Assembly: GCA_022561525.1 (NCBI GenBank)
Contig: JADFRB010000058.1
Location: 1 to 8,180, forward strand
Length of the DNA: 8,180 nucleotides
From: Nitrospinota bacterium
Lineage (GTDB): Bacteria; Nitrospirota; Nitrospiria; Nitrospirales; UBA8639
Direction: 5' to 3'
Numbering within the stretch: the first letter of the stretch is position 1; the number at the start of each line of letters is the position of its first letter. The notes below the pieces were generated by a model. It was not told where the DNA came from. It was given only the letters and a program-made list of their open reading frames with translations, and did no database searches. Below, piece after piece: positions 1 to 6,159 of this stretch. The position numbers were made by a program, and so were the translations under genes.

Positions 1-366
1 ACCATTATCACGCTGACCTCCTTGACGGCTGTGATCGGCCTTTCATCCCTATCGGTCTATGGGGCATGCAAAGGTGGGGTGGCTCAGTTAATGAAGGCTC
101 TGGCCGTGGAGTGGGCTCCTATGGGGATCCGGGTCAACGCTATCGGACCAGGCCGTATTCGGACTCCAATGACGGAAGTTGTGTTTCAAAAGGACTCGGT
201 CCGAGAAAGCTTTCTTCGTCTTATCCCACTTGGACGTGCAGGCAACCCCAATGACCTAGTCGGTGCCGCCATTTTTCTGGCTTCTGAGGCATCCTCCTAC
301 ATGACCGGGCAAACCCTCTATATTGACGGTGGGTGGTTGGCGTCTGGTGGGAACGCAAGAGCTTAA
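1..366 (+). CDS. Short-chain dehydrogenase/reductase, 3' part only (5' end outside window)
   Basis: The reading frame is open from base 1 to the TAA at 364-366, giving the last 121 residues of a classical SDR (usual length about 250). An apparent TTG start at base 22 is internal: the frame continues upstream, and the codons before it encode the expected beta-strand ending in the catalytic Ser (codon 7). The catalytic Tyr is codon 20 and the Lys codon 24 (Y-G-A-C-K, the YxxxK motif). The following N-A-I-G-P-G segment and the C-terminal stretch with S-S-Y-M-T-G-Q and I-D-G-G are the usual FabG/gluconate-5-dehydrogenase type ending. The cofactor-binding TGxxxGxG motif lies outside the window. 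The family carries out NAD(P)H-dependent carbonyl/alcohol conversion in the cytoplasm; the substrate is not readable. It lies 55 bases before the radical SAM gene and is probably co-transcribed with it. It is distinct in sequence from the second SDR at 5401. Confidence 0.93.
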   Translation, partial: TIITLTSLTAVIGLSSLSVYGACKGGVAQLMKALAVEWAPMGIRVNAIGPGRIRTPMTEVVFQKDSVRESFLRLIPLGRAGNPNDLVGAAIFLASEASSYMTGQTLYIDGGWLASGGNARA

Positions 367-408
367 ACTTTTATAGAGGCAACTGAAAAGCCTCGAGCAT
401 GAACGAGT

Positions 409-413
409 GAGGA
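409..413 (+). promoter_or_regulatory. Ribosome binding site GAGGA deciding the radical SAM start
   Basis: GAGGA lies 8 bases before the ATG at 422, ideal Shine-Dalgarno spacing. A longer in-frame candidate, GTG at 407, overlaps this site and has no comparable purine block upstream, so the ATG at 422 is preferred. Confidence 0.6.
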
Positions 414-421
414 AAAACATT

Positions 422-1987
422 ATGGGTACACCACAATTGATTTCACTCAAAAAAGGGAAACGTGTCACTCAAAAGACCATTGGCAAGGTGTTACTGTTCC
501 GGTCCCCACTGGTGTACCACGCGCATGTGGAATATGAAGACCCGCATCCTCCTCTTGAGCTCCTCTATCTCGGCGCGGCGCTGAAACCGGATTATGACGT
601 CAAAATCCTTGACGGTCAGCGCCGGGTGGGCACCCCCCAAGATTTTGGAACTCAAAAGCGCATCGGGATATCGGACAAAGAGATTCTTCGAGAAGCTTCC
701 GAGTTTACCCCTGACCTCATTGGGTTCTCGATCATGTGGCACCATCAAGTTCCAGCCGCCCGGTACTTTGCCGAACTCTTCAAAAATCAATTTCCTGATG
801 TTCCCATCGTGGCTGGAGGGATTGCCCCATCATCTTCCCCCGACTTGCTGTTGGAATCGCCTTATGTCGATTTCACCTTATCAGGTGATGGAGAGTGGGC
901 GCTCAGCAAATTGTGTCGGGTGGTGACCAGTGGCGGGTTGTTGTCAGAAGTGCCGGGACTCGCCTATCGAGATGGTGACACAATTGTCTCCACTGACAAA
1001 GAAAACATCAAAGAGCTGGACGATATCCCATATCCTGCCTATGACCTGATCGACTTAATGGATTATGACAATGGCTATCGTCGGGGCTATCACAAAGCCT
1101 ACCCGATGTCCGGGATTTTGCCTTCCCGGGGATGTCCCCTGGCTTGTCATTTTTGTTCACTGCCGGCAGTGAGCAACCGGCTGTTTCGCACGCATTCCGT
1201 GGAACGGGTGATTGAGGACCTGGTCCGCATGCGTGATGGGTATGGCATCCGAGAGGTGCATTTCTATGATGATAATGTGATCAATAATCGGCGTTTTTCC
1301 AAGAAACTGTTTAAGGCCATGATAGACCAAAACGTGGGATTGCACTGGTTGCCCGAAGCGGGGTTTGCCCTATGGAAAATCGATAAGGAGGTGTTGGAAT
1401 TGGCAAAGGCCAGTGGGATGCATCGTCTGGATCTTCCTATTGAAACGGCCTCGGACCGGGTCAAGGACAGCATCATGGATAAGGGCCTGTTTCAGAATCA
1501 TCGGGTGGTGGAAATCATCAGGATGGCCAGGGAAGTTGGCGTGGATAATATTCATGGGTATGTGATTGTGGGAAGTCCTGGTGAAACCCTCGAAGATATG
1601 AAGGAAACACTGAGTTTCGTGAATGCTTTGGACTTGGATTACCGGGGCATTCGGTATGGCCAGCCTTTCCCCGGGACCCAATTTTTTGACATCTGCACGA
1701 ACAATGGGTTTTTAGCGGCGGATTTTTCTTTGGACCGTTTGTGGTTCAGCATTCCAAATATTGAAACTCCAGAATTCAAGATCCATGAGATCAACGCGCT
1801 GGTTGCGGCAGATCGGGCCGTGGCCATGATACGGCAGGGGAAAGTCTGCCGCACTGAGGCTCTCCAAGAGATCCAGACAAAGCATGGAACGGACATTGCC
1901 CAAAGTGCGGAGAGCCTTATCCTCGAACTTCAGGAGAAGTTTACAGCACAGGAGAGGGAAAAACAGCCGGGGTCGGCCGGTACCTAA
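422..1987 (+). CDS. Cobalamin-binding radical SAM enzyme (B12-rSAM, class B type)
   Basis: The predicted protein has 521 residues from ATG 422; GTG 407 would add five. Residues about 20-170 look like a Rossmann-type B12-binding domain: an opening strand (K-V-L-L-F-R-S-P), P-H-P-P-L-E-L-L-Y-L-G-A, D-L-I-G-F-S-I, and I-V-A-G-G-I-A-P. The DxHxxG lower-ligand motif is absent, with D-G-Q at the expected place, so cobalamin would bind without a protein His ligand, as in several B12-rSAM enzymes. A linker containing D-D-I-P-Y-P-A-Y leads to the radical SAM core. Its 4Fe-4S ligands are Cys238, Cys242 and Cys245 (CxxxCxxC in S-R-G-C-P-L-A-C-H-F-C), followed by F-Y-D-D-N and later G-S-P-G-E-T. The last 20 residues are polar and probably disordered. 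The family includes methylases of unreactive carbon atoms and ring-forming enzymes such as BchE; the substrate here is unknown. The methyltransferase and transketolase neighbours suggest a sugar-like or glycan substrate, but this is inference. Confidence 0.92.
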   Translation: MGTPQLISLKKGKRVTQKTIGKVLLFRSPLVYHAHVEYEDPHPPLELLYLGAALKPDYDVKILDGQRRVGTPQDFGTQKRIGISDKEILREASEFTPDLIGFSIMWHHQVPAARYFAELFKNQFPDVPIVAGGIAPSSSPDLLLESPYVDFTLSGDGEWALSKLCRVVTSGGLLSEVPGLAYRDGDTIVSTDKENIKELDDIPYPAYDLIDLMDYDNGYRRGYHKAYPMSGILPSRGCPLACHFCSLPAVSNRLFRTHSVERVIEDLVRMRDGYGIREVHFYDDNVINNRRFSKKLFKAMIDQNVGLHWLPEAGFALWKIDKEVLELAKASGMHRLDLPIETASDRVKDSIMDKGLFQNHRVVEIIRMAREVGVDNIHGYVIVGSPGETLEDMKETLSFVNALDLDYRGIRYGQPFPGTQFFDICTNNGFLAADFSLDRLWFSIPNIETPEFKIHEINALVAADRAVAMIRQGKVCRTEALQEIQTKHGTDIAQSAESLILELQEKFTAQEREKQPGSAGT

Positions 1988-2020
1988 CCGTCCGATTTCC
2001 GAGTGATCTGCCCATGATGT

Positions 2021-2028
2021 GGAGAGGG
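2021..2028 (+). promoter_or_regulatory. Ribosome binding site GGAGAGGG for the methyltransferase
   Basis: This purine-rich block sits directly before tandem GTG codons at 2030 and 2033. Measured from GGAG, the spacing is 5 bases to the first GTG and 8 to the second, so the second GTG is a slightly better start on spacing alone. The two choices differ by one residue. Confidence 0.5.
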
Positions 2029-2029
2029 T

Positions 2030-3262
2030 GTGGTGAGTAACTTACTGGCGTTTCCTTGTGACAAAGAGCTGGTCGCTTCATTTTGCAATAAGGTGGGAAC
2101 GAAAGGAAGTGCTGCGTTGATCTTAAGAAAGCAGGAGAAGGCATTAAAAGGCTATCTCTCATCCCTTGGTATTTCCGAAGTCTACAGTCTCCCCGAAGAC
2201 CTCTACGGGAGAATTACCTCCCAAGAGACACGCGCCATGCTTGCCGAGATTCATGAACGAGGTATGACGAACGGGTATCTTCCCATGAATGACTTTTGTG
2301 GGAATGTCGCGCTCCTGCTTGCCACGCTGGTTCAGCAAGTCAATGCTGTCAATGCCACTTCGATTGAGAATGTGGAAACTCCGCTTCCCAGCAGTGAAGT
2401 AACTTGGAAATCTGATCACAGTGTCAAAAGGGAAATCGTGGGGGAGATTCAAAAGGAAATCGTAGAAAAACTAAAAAGTGCCCATGCCCGCATCGAGGCA
2501 ATGGATGGGGGAGACCGGGCCGGTGAGAAGCCGACTTCGGGGTTAATCCTCAATGCCGCGTATGACTGTGAAGTACTGTCACGGTATGTCTATGCCAGTC
2601 ACCAGGTAGAGGGACAGGTCCTTGAAATAGGGTGCGGTCTGGGATATGGCGCGTATCTGATGACCAGGCTCAACCCGGGCATCTCAATCCTGGCTGTGGA
2701 TTATGATGCTCAGGTGATTGAAATCGCCCAAGAGCTATGGGGCCATGAACCGCAGCTTCGCTTTGAGGTGGGGAGGGTAGAGGATTCCCCATTTCCCTCG
2801 CATGGCTTTCATGCAGTGGTGTGCTTTGAAGTCATTGAACATCTTTCCAATCCTGTGGGGTTGTTGGAAGAAATACGTCGTCTGTTGGTTGCCGGTGGCC
2901 GGTTCATTGGGAGTACTCCCAATTCCAGTTTCTATCCGTATCGGGTCAACAAGGGATTATCCGGCACACCGGAAGAATTACGCAGGGCAGGGGTATGGCC
3001 TTGGCACATTCAGGAATTTAACGAGGCCAGCATTCGTGACCTCATGAAGAAATTTCATTTTGGAAATGTCACGATCAAATATCCCACGTTTACGACCGGG
3101 CTGGATCTCTATAATAGAATTCAAAAGGTCACTGTCGGGGAGAAGATTGAAGAATTATCCGGCTTGCAATGGTCTGCCGCTGACTTTACAGCCCTGGAAT
3201 ATTATGTTCCGGGGTTTTCTGGTTATTCGTTTATGTTCGAGGGGTCATCACACAGTGTGTAG
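2030..3262 (+). CDS. Class I SAM-dependent methyltransferase with an unrecognised N-terminal region
   Basis: The protein has 410 residues from GTG 2030, or 409 from GTG 2033. A Rossmann methyltransferase core occupies about residues 175-320. Motif I is L-E-I-G-C-G-L-G-Y-G at 198-207, the acidic ribose-binding residue is Asp224 in A-V-D-Y-D, and the post-core segment F-E-V-I-E-H-L is at 266-272, followed by G-G-R-F-I-G-S-T-P-N. This is the Methyltransf_11/25 (UbiE/UbiG-like) pattern, which methylates O, N or C atoms with SAM; the substrate is not predictable. Residues 1-170 match no family I recognise. They appear helical, with a charged amphipathic stretch around 136-160 that could be a short coiled coil or interaction helix. 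No signal peptide or membrane segment is visible, so it is probably cytoplasmic. It begins 42 bases after the radical SAM gene and ends 30 bases before the transketolase N-subunit, so co-transcription is likely. Confidence 0.9.
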   Translation: MVSNLLAFPCDKELVASFCNKVGTKGSAALILRKQEKALKGYLSSLGISEVYSLPEDLYGRITSQETRAMLAEIHERGMTNGYLPMNDFCGNVALLLATLVQQVNAVNATSIENVETPLPSSEVTWKSDHSVKREIVGEIQKEIVEKLKSAHARIEAMDGGDRAGEKPTSGLILNAAYDCEVLSRYVYASHQVEGQVLEIGCGLGYGAYLMTRLNPGISILAVDYDAQVIEIAQELWGHEPQLRFEVGRVEDSPFPSHGFHAVVCFEVIEHLSNPVGLLEEIRRLLVAGGRFIGSTPNSSFYPYRVNKGLSGTPEELRRAGVWPWHIQEFNEASIRDLMKKFHFGNVTIKYPTFTTGLDLYNRIQKVTVGEKIEELSGLQWSAADFTALEYYVPGFSGYSFMFEGSSHSV

Positions 3263-3292
3263 TGCCGGCGTGGAAACAGTGGCTGAGTTGCG

Positions 3293-4195
3293 GTGGAAAT
3301 GATAGCCGAAGTGAAAGACCGGGTAGATTTTAGGGCGATCGCCTCCAAAGCCCGCCAATTAATTATTCAGATGATTTATGAGGCGGAGTCGGGACATCCC
3401 GGAGGAAGTCTTTCCGCCATAGATGTTCTGACCTATTTGTATTTTCAGGAGCTGCGCCTTGATCCCGCCCGCCCGGATTGGGAGGGCCGGGATCGTTTTA
3501 TTCTTTCAAAGGGCCACGCCTGCCCCGCCCTTTATGCCATAGCCGTCGAACGGGGTCTGATGCCGGTGGACCTCCTATGGGGTTTTCGGAAGACTGGCCG
3601 GCCTTTGCAGGGTCATCCACACGTGGGGAGCACTCCTTGGGTAGAAACGAGTACCGGATCTCTCGGCCAGGGGTTTTCGGTTGCGATCGGGATGGCCTTG
3701 GGGCTCCGTCACCAAACGCTTCCAGCGCGTGTTTATGTGATGCTGGGTGATGGGGAATTGCAGGAGGGAGAGGTGTGGGAGGGAGCAATGTGTGCTCCCC
3801 ATTACCGGCTCGATAACCTCTGCGTGATCATCGATTACAACCAGATGCAAAGTGATGATCTCACTAAAAACATCATGGGCTTGGAACCGCTGAAACCCAA
3901 ATGGGAATCCTTTAATTGGAAGGTGATTGAAATTGATGGCCATGATTACGCACAAATTGCCTCAGCGTTTGATCAGGCAAAACACATTGTGGGAACACCC
4001 ACAGTCATTCTGGCTCATACCATAAAAGGGAAGGGTGTCTCCTTCATGGAAAATTCGCCTTGTTGGCATGGAAGCGTCAAGCTTCGAGAGGAAGAACTGA
4101 TTCGCGCCCTTCAGGACCTTGGGGCCGATGCCTCAGAAATGCCCCCGTACCTGAATGGATCCTTCAAACAGGGTGAGGACCAACACGGGCAATGA
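3293..4195 (+). CDS. Transketolase, N-terminal (thiamine diphosphate pyrophosphate-binding) subunit
   Basis: This is the first half of a split transketolase: 300 residues from GTG 3293, or 298 from ATG 3299. Neither start has a well-placed Shine-Dalgarno site, so the start is uncertain by two residues. The subunit binds the diphosphate-Mg end of thiamine diphosphate through G-D-G at 152-154 and Asn183. Conserved transketolase histidines are present: His35 in S-G-H-P-G-G, His75 in S-K-G-H, His108 in Q-G-H-P-H, and His259 in C-W-H-G-S. T-G-S-L-G-Q-G is also intact. Length is normal for the split bacterial/archaeal type. With its partner subunit it should transfer a two-carbon ketol unit from a ketose donor to an aldehyde acceptor in the cytoplasm. 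It overlaps the C-subunit gene by ATGA, consistent with translational coupling and equal production of both chains. Its place beside SDR and methyltransferase genes argues for a specialised rather than central pentose-phosphate role, which is inference. Confidence 0.95.
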   Translation: MEMIAEVKDRVDFRAIASKARQLIIQMIYEAESGHPGGSLSAIDVLTYLYFQELRLDPARPDWEGRDRFILSKGHACPALYAIAVERGLMPVDLLWGFRKTGRPLQGHPHVGSTPWVETSTGSLGQGFSVAIGMALGLRHQTLPARVYVMLGDGELQEGEVWEGAMCAPHYRLDNLCVIIDYNQMQSDDLTKNIMGLEPLKPKWESFNWKVIEIDGHDYAQIASAFDQAKHIVGTPTVILAHTIKGKGVSFMENSPCWHGSVKLREEELIRALQDLGADASEMPPYLNGSFKQGEDQHGQ

Positions 4196-5196
4196 ACAAT
4201 AGGCCTCAGTTAATCGGGTCCAGCGGTGACTCCTTACGCGAAGCCTTCGGCCGCGCATTAGTCCGTTTAGGGGAACGCCGCCATGATTTTGTGGTACTTG
4301 ATGCGGATATCGCAGACGGAACGGGGACCCACCACTTTAAAAAGAAGTACCCTCAACGCTTTTTTCAATTTGGAATCGCGGAACAAAACATGATGGCGGT
4401 GGCCGGGGGATTGGCCAGCGTAGGGGTCATTCCTTTCGTGACCACCTTTGCCGTTTTTTGCATGAGGGCCTTGGAGCAAGCCAGGCTCTCGGTGGCCTAT
4501 GCCCGTCGGAACGTCAAGATCGTGGCGAGCCATCCCGGCCTTGATGTTGGCCCTGATGGTGCATCCGCCCAGGCTCTTGAAGACCTTGCCGTTTTCCGAG
4601 CCATACCGGGAATGGTTGTTGTCTCTCCGGCAGATCCTTTGGAAGTGGACCAGGCAACTGAGGCCATCTTGAATTACGAAGGACCAGTGTATATGCGGAC
4701 CGGACGCAGTGCGGCCAAACGGATTTTTGATGCGGGTCACCGCTTTGAGTTGGGAAAGGGGCAAATCCTTCGGGATGGTGGGGATGTCACCATCGTGGCG
4801 TGCGGGGTTGAGGTCGCACGGGCTTTGGAGGCTGGGGCGATAATGGAGCAAGAAGGGATTTCCACTCGAGTGGTCAATATGCCCACGATCAAACCCATAG
4901 ACGTAGAACTTTTAATCCAGTGTGCTGAAGAAACCGGATGTTTCGTGACAGCTGAGGATCATAATGTCCATGGGGGTCTTGGGAGCGCGGTCGCGGAGGT
5001 TTTGGCTCAGGCTTGTCCCTGTCCGATCGAGTTTGTTGGGGTTCGAGATTCCTTTGGTGAATCAGGTGAACCAGAAGAACTGGCTGAAAAGTATCAACTC
5101 ACAGGACCTTGGATTGCTGAGGCAGCTCGAAGAGCTCTCGGACGAAAAGCGACACAGGAACGTTTGATACGGATGAGTTCACCGCTCGCGATATGA
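4192..5196 (+). CDS. Transketolase, C-terminal (pyrimidine-binding) subunit, with altered substrate-site residues
   Basis: The second half of the split transketolase has 334 residues. Its ATG overlaps the stop of the N-subunit gene by four bases. Residues about 8-175 form the pyrimidine-binding domain, with catalytic Glu64 in G-I-A-E-Q-N (the residue that activates thiamine diphosphate; E. coli Glu411). Residues about 190-315 form the transketolase C-terminal domain. By hand alignment to E. coli TktA, Arg16 matches Arg358, His114 matches His461, Asp122 matches Asp469 and Arg169 matches Arg520. Two positions differ: Ala126 stands where His473 contacts the donor substrate (G-P-D-G-A-S-A-Q instead of the usual G-E-D-G-A-S-H-Q), and Gly43 stands where Ser385 contacts phosphate. 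The fold and cofactor chemistry therefore look intact, but substrate preference may differ from ordinary transketolase. It is the last full gene before a 204-base gap. Confidence 0.94.
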   Translation: MNNRPQLIGSSGDSLREAFGRALVRLGERRHDFVVLDADIADGTGTHHFKKKYPQRFFQFGIAEQNMMAVAGGLASVGVIPFVTTFAVFCMRALEQARLSVAYARRNVKIVASHPGLDVGPDGASAQALEDLAVFRAIPGMVVVSPADPLEVDQATEAILNYEGPVYMRTGRSAAKRIFDAGHRFELGKGQILRDGGDVTIVACGVEVARALEAGAIMEQEGISTRVVNMPTIKPIDVELLIQCAEETGCFVTAEDHNVHGGLGSAVAEVLAQACPCPIEFVGVRDSFGESGEPEELAEKYQLTGPWIAEAARRALGRKATQERLIRMSSPLAI

Positions 5197-5249
5197 ATCA
5201 GCTTGGTGATCAATTGATGGCTGAACGAAACGGTCCTTCCTACTATTGA
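5193..5249 (+). CDS. Possible 18-codon micro-ORF overlapping the transketolase stop
   Basis: An ATG at 5193 overlaps the TGA of the transketolase C-subunit (ATGA) and reads 18 codons, MNQLGDQLMAERNGPSYY, to a TGA at 5247-5249. The junction has the same form as the two genuine gene overlaps in the window, so coupled translation is possible. It has no family resemblance, and an ORF this short can easily arise by chance. It could also be the remnant of a lost downstream gene. No stronger claim is justified. Confidence 0.15.
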   Translation: MNQLGDQLMAERNGPSYY

Positions 5250-5276
5250 AATTTTTTTACCAGTTATTCTTATAGA
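5246..5276 (+). promoter_or_regulatory. Weak sigma70-like promoter candidate before the second SDR
   Basis: Within the only long intergenic gap (5197-5400), TTGAAA at 5246-5251 could serve as a -35 element and TATAGA at 5271-5276 as a -10 element. The 19-base spacer is longer than ideal, and a TTATAG at 5270 would give 18. The stretch is clearly more AT-rich than the flanking genes. The rest of the gap shows no RNA gene, strong hairpin or recognisable operator. This may start a second transcript covering the SDR, ATP-grasp and GH57-like genes. Confidence 0.3.
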
Positions 5277-5400
5277 ATGTTGAATAATCTTCGCCCTTCT
5301 CCTTCCTTGGTAAGTGAGTCCTGTGTGGAGCTATGTGAAAGATCAGAATAGATTGCCCCGGGTGTAATTTCCTGACCCGATTCATGAACATCAACGGATC

Positions 5401-6159
5401 ATGACGACCTCAATGTCTCTTTCAGGGAAAGTCGCATTGGTGACAGGAGGAAGCCGAGGTATTGGGAAGGTTATCAGCTTGGCTTTGGCGCAATCGGGGG
5501 CGTCTGTGGCTCTCACGTATCGAGAGAATCGAGGGGCTGGTCAAGCTGTTGTTGAAGAACTTCAGCAGGCGGGGTATCAAGCCGTGGCTTTTCAAATGGA
5601 GGTCAGAGATCGAAACTCTGTGCGAAAGGTCATCAACGATGTTGAATCCCAATTGGGGGGATTAGACATCTTGGTCAATAATGCAGGTATCAATAAGCCA
5701 ACGGATTTTGATCACATCAAAGACGAAGATTGGGATGACGTGTTGGCAGTGAATTTGAAAGGCCCGTTTATATGCACTCAAGAGGGTATGCCATCGATTC
5801 GACGTCGTGGTGGGGGCAGTATCATCAATATTGGTTCAGTGAGCGGCCAATATGGAGGGCCGCGGACAGCCCATTATGCAGCCAGCAAGGCCGGACTTAT
5901 TTCGCTGAGTCAAGTTATGGCTCGGTTTGGTGCCAAGGACGGCATTCGGTGTAATACCTTAGCAGCTGGGCTTATCGCTTCCGAGATGGCCGCAGCAGGT
6001 TTGCAGGCTGGTGTGGTCACCCAAGCTGCGGACAACATTTTGCTGGGACGTCTTGGAACTCCTGAAGAAGTCGCACAGGTTGTTGTGTTTCTTGCCTCTG
6101 ACACAAGTAGTTATATCACTGGCCAGACGATCAATGTGAATGGAGGCTTGTACTTTTGA
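5401..6159 (+). CDS. Short-chain dehydrogenase/reductase, FabG-like, complete
   Basis: This is a full-length classical SDR of 252 residues, the normal family size. The cofactor motif T-G-G-S-R-G-I-G is at 15-22, N-N-A-G at 93-96, catalytic Ser146 in I-G-S-V-S-G, Tyr159 and Lys163 (Y-A-A-S-K), and the family-typical S-S-Y-I-T-G-Q and N-V-N-G-G end. Basic Arg19 after the first glycines and the absence of an acidic residue at the end of strand 2 (L-T-Y-R-E-N) hint at NADPH use. It would reduce or oxidise a carbonyl/alcohol on an unknown substrate. FabG itself is possible by sequence, but no fatty-acid genes are nearby. The start is uncertain: ATG 5401 and ATG 5413 are both in frame and neither has a clear Shine-Dalgarno site, while an in-frame TAA at 5365 rules out a much longer protein. 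The gene overlaps the following ATP-grasp gene by four bases. Confidence 0.95.
   Translation: MTTSMSLSGKVALVTGGSRGIGKVISLALAQSGASVALTYRENRGAGQAVVEELQQAGYQAVAFQMEVRDRNSVRKVINDVESQLGGLDILVNNAGINKPTDFDHIKDEDWDDVLAVNLKGPFICTQEGMPSIRRRGGGSIINIGSVSGQYGGPRTAHYAASKAGLISLSQVMARFGAKDGIRCNTLAAGLIASEMAAAGLQAGVVTQAADNILLGRLGTPEEVAQVVVFLASDTSSYITGQTINVNGGLYF
6142..6146 (+). promoter_or_regulatory. Ribosome binding site GGAGG deciding a TTG start
   Basis: GGAGG inside the 3' end of the SDR gene lies 9 bases before TTG 6156. It supports the rare TTG as the genuine start of the ATP-grasp gene. The N-terminus it predicts (M-S-K-T-L-L-M-V-G-G-G) matches where the first beta-strand of this family normally begins. 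Confidence 0.65.

Noticed and set aside
367..421. Cobalamin riboswitch before the B12-binding radical SAM gene
   Set aside because: The gap is only 55 bases, far too short for a cobalamin riboswitch, and no B12-box-like element was noticed.
407..421. GTG 407 as the start of the radical SAM protein
   Set aside because: It overlaps the GAGGA ribosome site that serves ATG 422 and lacks its own upstream site; the five extra residues add no recognised structure.
4267..4851. Long open frame on the minus strand (194 codons) inside the transketolase C-subunit gene
   Set aside because: It lies wholly inside a confidently identified gene, its translation resembles no family, and it has the rich His/Arg/Pro content typical of an antisense shadow.
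5252..5258. Run of seven T after the transketolase genes as an intrinsic terminator
   Set aside because: No GC-rich hairpin directly precedes it. The nearby ATCAATTGAT palindrome (around 5210-5220) has no loop and lies too far upstream.
5359..5379. Inverted repeat CGGGT / ACCCG with an 11-base loop as a terminator or operator
   Set aside because: Only five base pairs with no T-run after it; expected by chance in a gap of this size.
5401..6159. Second SDR as housekeeping fabG of fatty-acid synthesis
   Set aside because: Motifs alone cannot separate FabG from other SDRs, but no acyl carrier protein, fabD or fabF gene is adjacent; neighbours are an ATP-grasp ligase and a GH57-like enzyme.
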